Source of the DNA: Microthyrium microscopicum
Lineage: Eukaryota > Ascomycota > Dothideomycetes > Microthyriales > Microthyriaceae
Assembly (NCBI GenBank): GCA_010405405.1
Contig: MU004235.1
Coordinates: 1,812,157-1,876,156, forward strand
DNA: 64,000 nucleotides
Direction of reading: 5' to 3'
Both the position numbers and the translations under genes were made by a program. This document shows positions 1 through 12,286 of this stretch, in pieces (position 1 is the first letter of the stretch; the number at the start of each line of letters is the position of its first letter). The notes below the pieces were generated by a model, which did no database searches, was not told the origin of the DNA, and saw nothing but the letters and a program-made list of their open reading frames with translations.

Positions 1-320
1 TAAGTTAATTATATAACTATAACTAGGCTTAGTTTATACTTAGTTTATATTTAGTATATATATAGTTAAAGTTAAGTTTATATTATTAAATAAGTATATA
101 ATTAACTTTCTATAAGTTAATTATATAACTAAAACTAGGCTTAGTCTATACTTAGTTTATATTTAGTATATGCATAGTTAAAGTTAAGTTTATACTACTA
201 AATAATATTTATTAGCTAAAAGTTAACTTCTTATTTATTAACTATATAACTATAACTATACTTAGTTTATACCTAGTATATGCTTAGTATATGCTTAGTA
301 TATACCTAGTTTATATCTAT
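1..320. repeat. 112-bp tandem direct repeat in AT block
   Basis: A unit beginning taagttaattatataact starts at 1 and again at 113 and stays nearly identical for about 100 bases (actaggcttag, tatacttagtttatatttag, gttaaagttaagttta). A third, diverged partial copy runs from about 232 to 320. The array starts at the first base, so it probably extends left of the window. Confidence 0.75.
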
Positions 321-433
321 ATAGAAGTAAGTATATATTAGTAAATAGAACTTATTAGCTAAATAAAAGTTAGAAGCTTTATATTTAGTATATGCTATAG
401 TCTTCTTTTTTAAAAATCTTATATATATTAAAA

Positions 434-1072
434 GTTCTACTAAAAGAAAGAGAAGTATAGCTTAAGTATATACTTATTATTTTCTTTATTTTAATAAGAA
501 AGCGCCTAATAAAGGTAGGTACTAACTAGCGTTTTCTACTTAAGAAAATAGAGCATATCTTAAGTACGTACTTATTACTTTACCTATTTAAAAAAAAAGG
601 AATAGTAATAAGCACGTGCTTAGTACCTTTTCTACTTAAAGAAGATAGAGTATACCTTAAGTATATACTTATTACCTTATCTATTTAAAGAAGAAGAAGT
701 AATAATAGGTACGTACTTACTACTTTTCTATCTAAAGAAGAGAACGTATAATATAAGTACGTATTAACTAGTATCTTTTACTTAAGAAAATAAAGTATAC
801 TCTAAGTACGTGCTTATTACTTAATCTAGTTAAAAAAGAAGGAGTATTAATAAGTATATACTTATTACCTTTTCTACTTAAAGAAGAGAGTACGTAATAT
901 AAGTATATACTAACTTATATCTCTTAGTAGAGAAGATAGTTTATATCTTAAGCTTATACTTATTATCTTATTTACTTAAAAAAGAAAAAGTATTAATAAA
1001 TACGTACTAGCTAGCATCTTTTAGTAAAAAAGATAATTTATATTCTAAGTATATGCTTATTACCTTTATAGT
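434..1072. repeat. ~96-bp degenerate minisatellite with embedded palindromes
   Basis: Units starting acttaagaaaatagag recur at 538, 634 and about 780, and more diverged at about 434, 876, 925 and 1020. Full units are about 96 bp; some are about 50-bp half units. Each carries one or two self-complementary cores such as taagtacgtactta, taagtatatactta or taagcacgtgctta. The copies are decayed but the period is readable by eye. Confidence 0.65.
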
Positions 1073-4000
1073 ATATATTTAATATAAGGAAATTTTAACC
1101 TCTTAGTATTACTTTAGTATACTTCTTCTTTTAGCTTCTCTTTCCTCTTCTTTCTCTTTTTTCTTTTTATTATTATTATCTTCTATATTAGTAATTATAA
1201 GTAATATAAGTAACTCTACTTTCTTTTTCTTAATTTACTATTTAGCTTCTTATTTTTATAATAATTATTATTCCTTTATATTCTATATTAGAAGTAAAGA
1301 ACTTATTACTTTTTACTTTAAGCTATATATATGTAAAGGTAATAATATATTTATAATAGATATAAAATTAGTATAGAAGAAAAATACTTATAGAGTTAAA
1401 TTTTAAGTTAATAATACTTATAAGCTTAGCATATACTTAATCTATATTTATTTACTAACTAGAGTAGATAATATTTAAGGTAGTAATAAAGAATATATTA
1501 GTAGTATTAGTAGAAAAGAAGGCATTTTAAAATATACTAAGCTTATATCTAATATATACTTAGTCTAAGTAATAGCTAAGTATATATTACTAAGGTAGGC
1601 TATTAGATAGTAAGTAGGGGTTAATTTATCTTATATAGAAAGAAACTAACGTTTTATTCTTTACTTATATTAAGTATTCTTCTAATATATATATTCTAAA
1701 AGTTTAGTTACTTCTATTAGCGCTATATAGTTAGTTAGGATCTTAATACTTATTAACTTAAACTTACTATTAAGTTCTTAAACTATATAGTATAATCTAT
1801 ATATAGTTAGTATAGGCTATTATAGAATAATATAATATATACTTTAATATTGTATTAAATAAAGATATTTACTTTCTAATAATATAATTCTTAATATAAT
1901 AGCTTAATTTAATAAGGTTATTTATTTATTTAGCAAGTAGCTATTAAGTAATATTAATTTTAGACGTATAAAATATAATTCTTAAAAGAATCTACTTAAT
2001 TGTCTTATACTTAAAAAATAATTTTATCTTAGAGTATATTAAGTATATAACTTATATATTACGCTATATACCTTCTTTACTATAAGCCTCCTACTAAATA
2101 ATATTAAGTTTATTTATTAGTACGTACTTAAGAAATTTCTTTATTAGATTTTGCTTTAAATAGACTTTATAGAACTTTAATATGTACTTAGTATATTTAA
2201 TTTAATTTTTACTATTATCTTTTATTTTAAAATATAGTCTAAGACTTAGACTATTATTAGTATATATCTACTATAAGCTTAGAATAAGTAAACCTTTTAC
2301 TTATTTTAAGTATATATTAATAGTAATAGCTTAGATTCTAAAGTAGCTAATATAGCCTTACTATATAAGTATATAAGTAGTATTACCTAGTTATATAAAT
2401 AGCTTTATAAATATTTACTAATATACCTTAATAATATTAGTTATTATAAATACGTAGGTATAGACGCAAATTTCTATATATTAAGGTTAGTATATACTAA
2501 ACGTAATATAAAATACTTACTTTAGCTCCCTAGATTATAGCTAATAATAAAATATATATTCTAAGGTCTTTATATTATATAAAATATAAAGTCTATCTAA
2601 AATACTAAAACTCTAGTAAATACTATAACTTAAGTATAAGTAAAGCATATAATAAAGTAATTATCTACTAAATTCTTAATATATAAAATTGTCTAAATCT
2701 ACTAGTATTTAGTACTATTATAGGCTTTATACTATTATATAAAGCGTATCCTTAGCTTATAATTAGCTTATATAGAACCTATATAAAATATAAAATAAAC
2801 CTTAAAGACTAGTACTATATAGATACTACTTAAGTTATTTATAGTAAATTTATACTCTAATCTAATTAGTATTTATAAGTAATAAGTAAATCTTAACTAG
2901 ACTTATTATTTAAAGAGCTTTATAAACCTCTTAAGCCTTCTAAAATAAAGGAAACCTTTTTATATAAGGTTAGTATATATTATAGTTAGAACTAAGTTAT
3001 ACTTAATATATACGTTTTATTATATTAAGTATATTATTTTTAGTAATAACTTAACGTATTAAGTTAGAGTACTCCTTTAGGACTAATATAGGTAGTAGTA
3101 AATAATAATTATATGCTTTATATATAATAAGTAATATAAATAGATATTTTTACTAATACTTTAATAAGTAAACGTTAAACGTAGTAGGATATTATTATTC
3201 TAGTAGGTCTCTAAATATATAAATTAATATATTTAGTACTTCGTAAGTAACGTTATAGTATAGTAATTAGCTTATTCTTAAGGTAATATATATATATAAC
3301 TTAATTAGCCTATAATAAATATAAAGCAAGTTTATAATAAGCTATTTTAATAACTTAAAGTTATATTTATTAGTATTAATATAAGTTATAAAGTAAAATT
3401 TTCTATTATATAATATATAAGTATAGTAATAACTAAGAAACTAATTCTATATATATTATTAGAAACTAACTAGTTATATCTTATACTTAATATACTTTAT
3501 ATTAGTTAAATAATTAGAATATATACTATATATATACTAGAATTAGTTACTTATAAGTTATTATATATAGAGAAGTTAAACTTTTATATTAATCCTATAC
3601 TATAATAAAGAAGCTATATTTATTAGACTTAGTATAGGTTAAATATAAGTTAATAATAATATACCTTTTTATTCTTTCTCTTAACTATACCTCTAGCTTT
3701 AATATATATCTTTATAATTTATAAAGCTTATATAACTTATTTATTTTACTAAGATTAATATAAGAGTACGCTAGATTTATATTAAGAATATAAAGATATT
3801 AATACTAATAGACTTAAATACCTAAGTATTTCTAATAATAATAATAAGTACGTACTATATTATTATTTTTACTAGTATAGAGTAGAAATTTAAGTATTAT
3901 AGGCTTAGTACTACTAATACTTTAATAACTAAACTAAATCTAAGTATAATTAGTATATACTTAATATCTTCTATTATCTTAGCCTTATGAATAATATAAA

Positions 4001-4745
4001 CTACTTTAAAATATTATTTATTATTCTTAAAGCCTCTAGGTCCTTCTTCTTTATTATAAGTATAAGTCTAAAGTATACTAGCTATAGATTCTATAATAGA
4101 GATACTATATAAAGAATACCTCTATTAGTAATATATAAATAAAGAGAGAATATTATATATATTTAGTATTTAAAGACTTATATAGATTTAATATTATTAC
4201 TATTTATAGTTAATTTATACTAAGTAAGGTATTCCTATATATTATATTAGTATAGTATATACTAAGTAGAGATATATAAATAGCTTTTAGTTAGCTTTAA
4301 TTAAATTTAAATACTTACTCTTCTTTATCTTTATTCTTAACTTTTATAAGTTTAGTTTTTAAGAATATAAATAACATAGATAAAGTATATATAAATAATT
4401 AGCTATAAAGCCTAAGTTATAATAAGAGTATAGTTATATAGTAACTTAAATATATACTAAAGTAATAATATAAAATTAATTAGATTAGTTATAAGGTTTA
4501 ATATAGCTATACTATTATAATTAAATTCTATATACTAGGATTAGTTTATAATAAGCATATATTAACTATCTACTATAATAATACTTATATTACGTAATAT
4601 ACTAGTTTATATACTTTTATATAAAGGCTATATATACTACTTTTATATATATAATATATAGAGGTATAAATTATATAGAGGTACTATGCTACTATATGCT
4701 AAGAGTAAGCTATACATAGGCCCTTATGTAGTAAAGACTACTAAT

Positions 4746-7010
4746 TTTTCTAGCGTGATTTTCTAAGGGTTAGCGGAACCACGTCGTCGGTCGCGCGGCT
4801 TGGCCAGACTGCCAATCGATGTCTTCCTGTTGCGACCGAAAGCTCTCGGAGGACCAGATGGCTTTCTGTCTACAGGAAGATAACTTGAGGAGTAGAGCCG
4901 AGAGAGGGGCGGGTTATCTTGCCATCTGCCAGTGCCAAATGTAGTATGTTTGGTGGTTGAAGTGCATACACCACAGCCTGCTTTTGTGTAACCCAACTTT
5001 CCTCTCGCAGAATCTCTTCAAGCTTGCGCATATGCTTTGGCGATTCCCACAGTCTCCTCAGTTGACCCGTTAAATCGTCATCTCAACCGTTGTTGATCCT
5101 GCAGCCAATTCCACTTTAGTCTTGGAATCTAGGAGGACTAGGATCCAATCTTGGAGGCCATAATTGCCCATTTGAACCATACATCAACTATCAACTGACA
5201 GCCCCTTTGCGCCCTTCTACAACACGACATTCTGATCGCGCCCAGGTCAACTTCGCCTTTTCCACTGTTCAGACCATCTTTACCTTGTTGCTCAAAAAGG
5301 TTTCCCCGCTTACAGCCTAACTGTCGGTTGCACAACTACCACTGCTTATACGGAGCCCTTGAAAGAGCCGCACACCTTTGGTCCACGTTGTCCCCGGAAA
5401 CAATAACGCTTAGACGACTTGTAGGTCACGGAACGTCAACTTCATCTGCGTGCGAACGTGACTCTTGCAACTCATCTATCGGCCCAATTTTTACCTTGAC
5501 GAGAAATCGCACTGGTGACCTCGAGGTTCATTGCTATCCCCCGTCCGGTTCTTCCATCCTGGCCGTGATCCTGGAAACCGGCAGATAAAACCTCCATTCA
5601 ACAACTTGAACTGTTAAAGCTTGCAGAGTCAGTGCCCGACCTAGCCAGCAATCCAGTGATCCTCTGATCCAGACTTGTCAAACCGTCAAGCCCTTTGGCA
5701 AACCTTTGACCAACTACTCTACCCAGCTCTGATCTCCAAGGTCCGCAAAGGGGCACGTACGGAAGGGAAGGGTATCTGCGCTGCCAGTCGCGCTCCGCTT
5801 CCTTCAGCGTATATTAACTTTCTATAAACAGCGCCTGCACAAGGGTCACCTGCTATAGTTGTCGAGCTTGAGCCATCTTGCAATCTGCAATCTGCAATTT
5901 GCATTTGAAGCCTCGCGCGCGACTCCGCAGCCTCACTTTGCGACGGCCGCTTGCTTTCGCCCAGTTTCTGCCCACGCCTTTGCCTGGCGACGCAGAGGCG
6001 ATTCGCATTTCTACTTGAGCGTGCATCATTGCTTTGCGCGCTCTTTGAGTCTGATACTTTCCTGAACCTGCCCAGTGCTTGCCGCGCCTCTTTTTGGTGG
6101 GTGCAGCGCGCTTGGCTCCATCACAGAAAGAGCCTCATCGTTCCCGAGTCCAAGCTTCCGACTATCTTGCGGCTCAACTCCCAACTTCCAACTGCCACCA
6201 ACACACTTGACGTTACGCAGTCGGCACGGTACGTATGTCTCACTGCATATCAACCTCACTTGTTCTGTTTCGAGTAATTTATACTTTTATCATTTTGCTG
6301 CTTTTCATCTGCACTCTCTGCTTGTATATCCACTGCACTCCTTCATCTCTGCTACTTGCACAGTGAGGGGTTCACGCTGGTTCAAGAGTCCAAGACATTC
6401 AATTCGCATGCATATCCACCGCCATTGCTCAAGCTGTTGTTTCCAAACCAATTTTGTTTCAACTCTCTATTCCATCACTATCCAACCTCGTCCTTGTCGG
6501 TCTTTATTGTTTCGGCTATTACTGCCAACTCCCTCCACCATGCCCTGTCTTATGTTTCAAGCGCGTCCTATTGTTCTAAAAGCGAAAAGCGGCTCGTGCG
6601 ACCGACATCCCGTCTTGCGTAATCTATCTCCATCGCTCAGAGTTCCTGATCGAGGGTCTCCCCTCCATTAAACACTTTGCCGTGCGTCCGATTCACTCTT
6701 GCTATTGCTCTACTATGTCAGGGAGATCGAGCACAGACTTTGCTTGTCGTTCTTGACTCTTTAAATGTCCCTAGCACTTCCCTACCCGGATTTCTTTTTG
6801 TGCGCCTCAGCCTTGTTGGCTACAGCTTGTTCCTGAACATGGCTAACGTTCGTTAAGTTTACTCAGGTACTGTCCTGGGCTATTGCCAACAGCCCAAGTT
6901 GCTGTCGTCATTTTGAGAGCTGTGTCTTTCAGTGACAGCCTCGTCATTGTCATTCCCTTACAAAAAGCGACATACTCAAACGACGTTTATTCAATTGTAT
7001 CTGGATATCG
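4746..7010. other. Long leader/intergenic region of the C2H2 gene
   Basis: GC-balanced DNA between the fossil block and the ATG at 7011. Pyrimidine-rich tracts are frequent from about 5900 to 6850 (many ctcc, ttctgc and cactc runs), typical of fungal promoters and long 5' leaders. Several short ORFs occur on both strands, but none shows a recognisable motif or a convincing splice partner. I see no gene here. Confidence 0.5.
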
Positions 7011-9149
7011 ATGTTAGAACCCGGAGATCCATATGATTCAGATGACCCACTCGCTCCATCCGTCGAGAAACTCATGCCTGTACGAATACAACATTCACCG
7101 GAGAGATCACCACCTAGGAAGAAGTCGATCCAAGCGCCGGCGAGGCCGTCCCACATTTTCAAGGAAGCTCCGTCGCACGGAGACCGGTACTTGCTGAGCT
7201 TGTTGGCCCCTAGCAGACCTGATTTAGCCATAGAAGGAGGCGATAAGGTCCTATTTGATCGCCGTTCGGCGTCTCCTGATCGCAAGGACATTGTCGAGGA
7301 GACAAAACACGAGCCTGTAGAGGAGGTGGTGGATTGGGACGAAATATTACATGAAAGGTCCGTCGCAGAACAGGAGCAAAAAGCAAAGGAAGAAGAGATG
7401 AAGCGAAAAGAATTTGAGCGAGAAGAGAGTGAACAGAAGAAAAAGGCAAGAGTTGCAAGTTTAGCGCTGTTCAACGAGACAACTGATGGTACTAAAAAGT
7501 CCCCACCGATCAAGTTCCCAGATCTAATCACCCCGAGTCCACGGCCATTCTTTGAAAAACCACGGAGTATTCAATCCAAGAGTCTTGCGCCAAAGCCAAC
7601 AAAGCCAAATGGACTCAACATTGAACATATAAATACAGAGTATTCGAGGCCCAGGACGGAGACAAACCCGGACTTTCAGAATCCTCCTCATACAGCGCAT
7701 CCTAGAACTGGTCACATTCGGTCAGCACAACGGCGGACTTCAGAACCGGCTATCAGAAGTGGTAGTGGCACTTCTGAACTTGCCATGTCTTCACTTGGGT
7801 CGCACCTGATGGAACCACCAACACCGGACGATCGTCTTCCTACTATCTACAGTCCCACATCCCCAAAACAACTGGGACCCATCTCACCACCATCGCAAAA
7901 GCTACCATCGATAGGTCGCATGTTTGAAATTGCAGAAAAATCCCAGGCAGAGGCAGCCATAATACAAAGTCGTCAACGCCAACAATCTATAAGTTCTTCA
8001 TCAGCAATAACTCAACCATCACCAACCTTCTTCGGCGCTCCTTCTCCCTTCCCTAACACGACCGGGTTTGCCGCATCTCCACCAGCACCAATAGACACCG
8101 CTGCTACATCGCCACAAGAATTTGGAAAGACACCTGCTTCGGCCACGTCACCCAGGTTCAATTTACCGTCATCATACCGCCGCTCTAGCAACGTATCAGA
8201 CATATTTCATCCTCTACATTCTGCCGGCGCAGCGTCAGAAACACATACAAGTCCCAGCATATTCAGCCCTGCAAGTCAGACCGGAACTTCAATGACAACC
8301 CCCGGAGAGCACGGCGCTTCGTCGGCTGATACTCCTCGAAGCGTACAGCATTTTCAACATCCAGTGACCATGGGTACTCCTAGTGCCTCAGGAGATTTCC
8401 CCATCACGAGTCCCGAATCCATGCGACGAGCCTCAATGAGCGCAATGACTCTTCCTTTACCAAACGGCGCTTCCTCGCCAGAGGCTCAACATCAAGGGGC
8501 AGGGACATACAAATGCGACTTCCCCGGTTGCACAGCCGCCGCGTTTCACACGCAGTATTTGCTCAAGTAAGTTTGAATTGATACCCAGCCGATGACAAAT
8601 AATGGCGTGCCTTTATCAAACGCGTTGGCTCCCATTTACTACTTTCTATCATGTAGTGATTTATTTCCCATATAAGGTGTTTGTATGTTAACGGTTCATC
8701 GACTACAATGGGAAATAAGCAACTTTTGTTGAGTAGTATCGGAGGTAGCCATCGCAGCCGATAAGGGCGTGACATTCCTTTGTCAAGCTGTTGAGCCCCT
8801 TTATATGTCAATATCTAACCGTGTCTCTAGCTCACATACTACGGTGCATTCGTCCTCCCGTCCACACTACTGTCCAGTCCAAGGCTGCGCCCGGTCCGTC
8901 ACAGGATCAGGATTCAAGCGCAAAAACGAGATGATACGCCATCAACTCGTCCACGAATCGCCCGGCTATGTATGTCCATTCTGTCCGGAACGTGAACACA
9001 AATATCCCAGACCTGATAATCTGCAACGACATGTAAGGGTTCACCATGCAGAGATTCAGACTGGAGACAGACGACTGCGCGCTGTTTTGGACAAAAGGAC
9101 TAATATAAGGGGCACTGGTCGACGGCGCAAAGGCTCAGCATTTTCGTAG
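7011..9149 (+). CDS. C2H2 zinc-finger protein, three C-terminal fingers
   Basis: Two exons, 7011-8566 and 8831-9149, joined across a 264-nt intron (GTAAGT...CTCTAG) give 624 residues. The intron falls inside finger 1. Finger 1 is about residues 502-525 (CDFPGC ... SHTTVH), finger 2 is 533-560 (CPVQGC ... RHQLVH) and finger 3 is 567-590 (CPFC ... RHVRVH). The tail after them is basic (RRRKG). Residues 1-495 are disordered: Ser/Pro-rich with many SP and TP sites and a charged Glu/Lys helix around 119-150. This suggests a nuclear DNA-binding regulator; no target can be named. The start is the first ATG after an in-frame stop-rich leader. The intron is long for this window, where most are 43-61 nt. 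Confidence 0.9.
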
Positions 9150-9885
9150 ACGCTCTTTCATCGAATGAGTTGTCTACCATGTCATGAATTTTAAAAGAAA
9201 CACGACATCATTTCATATTAAGACAGGCGTTTCTGGCCAGTCTCTCTAGGTTATTGGAGGCCTCATCTCGGCATACTTTGGATTTTGATACCCCGGGACT
9301 TTGCGTTGTCTAGCCCTTCGTTATTTAGCGGTTCTTGAAATACGTTCTTACCTTCACTTCTTGTTTTCATTATTCCAGCATCAAAAACTTATGCTCTTTA
9401 GTTAGTAGCTACGAGATATACGAATATTGTCAACTCCAACTCCTTATGAGGTGTGCATCTTTCTTTGTAATCAATGCATCTTAAACATTATATCTGACTC
9501 AATCCAAGCCTGAATTAGCAATAACTACCTCAAGCGCATAGTCCATAACTTGGTAGTAAAGTTTCATGGTGCATCAGGCTGTACCTTCAGCCTTGCTGCT
9601 GCTGCTGCCCACCCCACTATCACGAACAATCCCAGCCCCTTGCATAAATGTCCGTCCCTTGATCCCCGCTATCGCTCCGATTGTCTGAACGATTTCTGGG
9701 AATGCTGGAAATAAAGATCACCAGTTACTAGTACGATAGAACCTTTCCCCATCCTCCTACCCATCCTCCTACGCAACTCCCTTCCTCGACCTTTTCATTT
9801 TTCCAACCACCACCTGCAAATTAGCAGTTCGATATATACCTACCTACCGATATTGGCGTATGACACTAGAAATGCGGCTGCCATA
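9150..9885. other. Intergenic: 3' end of C2H2 gene and promoter of permease
   Basis: AT-leaning spacer between two co-directional genes. It has a ctgctgctgctgc-like triplet run near 9595 and a C-rich stretch near 9740-9790 that probably belongs to the permease promoter. No ORF with supporting features. Confidence 0.5.
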
Positions 9886-11817
9886 ATGCGCTTCAATTCC
9901 ATCGATTTGACACTCGGCGACGTGCGCGGTGGCATCTACAAATTACTCGAACCTAGACCTGACGACGCGGATAACGGTGCGGATAACGATGTGGATATAG
10001 ATGTAGCGAAGAATGGGGGTGATTTTGACGTTGAGGGGTTTACGGTGCGGGAGGAGGCGTTGGTTGGGAAGTTGGATAGAAGGATTATGCCGTGTTTGTT
10101 TGGGATGATTGTTCTTAAGTAAGTTCTTCCGAGGAACGGGATATGTATACTGGGTAAACGGTTGGGATAAGATGGATGGACGGTGCTATAGGAGAAGTTT
10201 GGGAAGAGCTATGTTGCTGATATGTGTGGCAGTTACCTTGATCGTAATAGTCTTGCGAATGCTCGCATTCAAGGCATTGAGCAGGCTCTGGGTCTTTCTG
10301 GGTCGGATTTTAGTACGGCGATTTCGGTGTTCTTTGTGGGATATATTGGGTTGCAGATTCCGTCGAATTTGCTGATTACGAGGGTTCGGCCGAGCATATA
10401 TCTTGTAAGCAACGCTCTTATTTCCTTCTAGAGGCTTTGTTGACGGTGGGATTCTAGCCTGGGTGTATGATTGCTTGGGGTTTTCTGTCTGGCGCGAGCG
10501 CGTTTGTGACGAGTTTTAAGGGGCTTGTGATGGTGAGGTTTCTGCTTGGCTTTGTTGAAGCGTAAGTTGCAAATCCCGATATGGGAGAGGGAGCTCCAGC
10601 TAATGAAAGTTTGTAGGCCATTTTTCCCCGGTGCCTTGTTTTTGTTATCCTCCTGGTATACGAGGAAGGAACTTGCGCTGCGGACTGCCATTCTGTATGC
10701 GGGGAGTTTGTTAGCGGGCGCATTTGGAGGTCTTGTTGGAGCTTCGATTGAGTACTTTTTCAATGGCTTTATGGGTGTCGAGTCGTGGCGGTATGTATAC
10801 ATGGTATAACGAGAAGGAGTTCACTAACTGATGTAGTTGGCTTTTTATGATTGAGGCGTCGTGTACTATATTGCTGGCCATATCCGCCATGTAGGTTGTA
10901 GATGAGCTGTTGATGACACTGCTAATTTGAAAAGGTTTATACTGCCAGACTACCCTCACAGCACCAGATTTCTAACACCCGACGAGAGAGCGATTGCCAT
11001 GAGACGGGTGCAAGATCAAAGTGGAGTAAAAGATTCCACCAAAGGCAGTTTGATGACTGGTCTGAAAATGGCTCTCACTGACTATAAAGTCTGGCTACTA
11101 TCGTATTTCTTCCCTCATTATACCAGTAAAATCAGGTCACTGACAATCCAAGGCTTATCATTATCACCAAAACGAGTGCTGGCGCTGTCACATCTTTCAT
11201 ACCCACTCTTGTTGGAACTTTTGGCCTAGGACGAGTCAACACTCTACTACTAGTCGCTCCTCCTTATGTATGCGCAGCAGCTATGACATTGGTCATCTCT
11301 CGAATGAGTGATCGACTAGGAGATCGAGCATACCATATCATGGGGCCTATGGTTCTTGCTGCTCTAGGTTTCTTCTTCGCCGCCGTCACTTTGAATACCG
11401 CGGTTCGCTATCTTTCCCTCTTCCTTATGCTAGGTGGCGTTTATGGAAGTTACAACGTCGCTCTGGCATGGATATCTAGCACCGTAAGCGGCAATCACTG
11501 TCTCTGTAAGCATGTTTGGCTAACCTATCATGCAGTTACCACGACCAGTCGAAAAGCGATCCGCAGCCATAGCAATCATCAACACGATGGGCAATGTTGC
11601 CCAGATCTACTCACCATACTTCTACCTGCCTGAAAACGGCCCACGGTATCTCCTGGCGATGGTGGCGAATGTATGTTTCTGCGCAGCGTGTATTGGCGTC
11701 ACGGTAGTGCTACGGAAATGTTTGAAGCAGGAGAATGAAGATCTTACGAGGCGGAAGTACGATGATGGATACGATATTAATGAAGTAGATGAGATTGCGT
11801 ATCGATATACATTGTAA
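9886..11817 (+). CDS. MFS permease, anion:cation symporter (DAL5/TNA1-like) family
   Basis: Eight exons: 9886-10118, 10233-10404, 10458-10561, 10617-10790, 10837-10890, 10935-11102, 11153-11483 and 11536-11817. They total 1518 nt, or 505 residues, the usual size for this family. The first cytosolic loop holds YLDRNSLANARIQG, the family signature after helix 1; later segments read VRFLLGFVEAPFFPGALFLL and SSWYTRKEL, also typical. The C-terminus after the last helix is charged (LKQENEDLTRRKYD). The N-terminal 50 residues are Asp-rich. Known relatives take up allantoate, nicotinate, pantothenate or other organic anions with protons at the plasma membrane; the substrate here cannot be read from sequence. 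Intron 6 (11103-11152) was placed with donor GTATTT because it restores the helix reading frame. Confidence 0.9.
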
Positions 11818-12286
11818 GACTAATAAAATACAATCATGACTACACGAAGAACCTTTATGTTTGCCCAGTACTGCAAAGTGCCAAAAGACACTGATATCTT
11901 TAGCGCATCCAATACAGGAATTCCAAACAGTTATCATACAAACTTGATACTTAGAAACCAACATAAGCTAATCTAGATACCTACCTAGGTAGAAGCAAGA
12001 GCAACTCCCACAAAGTAGCAACGACTTTTGAAATGCCCCAGAGTAGCATTGATAGACCCAGCAGAACCAGCAGAACGAAAATGACATCGGAAGGGTAAAG
12101 GCCAAACTCATTACCTCCTTGAACCTGCCAAGAATCCACGTATGCAGGTTCAGGACTTCGGTCTGTTTGGCGTTGTCTACGCCAACGTTGTATCTCCTCC
12201 CCTTTAACCGCCTCTACCCTCTGTGGGATAGAAGAGTTGGCCAGGGTTGGGGAGGTATGCTGGTCTTCATTGCTTACTGCTGGAAT
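11818..12286. other. Convergent intergenic spacer
   Basis: Tail-to-tail spacer between the permease (plus) and the coiled-coil gene (minus). AT-rich 3' sequence with a palindromic CTACCTAGGTAG near 11980. No gene seen. Confidence 0.5.

Larger units (their letters stand above)
1..4745. repeat. RIP-type AT-rich fossil repeat block
   Basis: Almost every dinucleotide step is TA, AT, AA or TT. CA and TG are nearly absent, while residual G and C sit in contexts such as GTAC, AGCT and CTTAG. This is the expected end state of repeat-induced point mutation (CpA to TpA on both strands). Stops are dense in all frames and there is no ORF of note until about 4763. The block was presumably transposon-derived, but the element family cannot be assigned from the bases that remain; it should be treated as an old, thoroughly broken fossil. 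Composition switches to roughly balanced GC within a few tens of bases near 4740-4760. Confidence 0.85.

Noticed and set aside
2800-3500. Possible retroelement coding remnant in the AT block
   Set aside because: Composition hints at a decayed element but no diagnostic motif survives, so no family is claimed.
4763-6671. Several 60-200 codon ORFs before the C2H2 gene
   Set aside because: They overlap each other on both strands in a pyrimidine-rich leader and show no motifs.
10405-10431. 27-nt intron alternative in the permease (first TTCTAG acceptor)
   Set aside because: Too short for splicing and breaks the membrane helix frame; the 53-nt choice is better.
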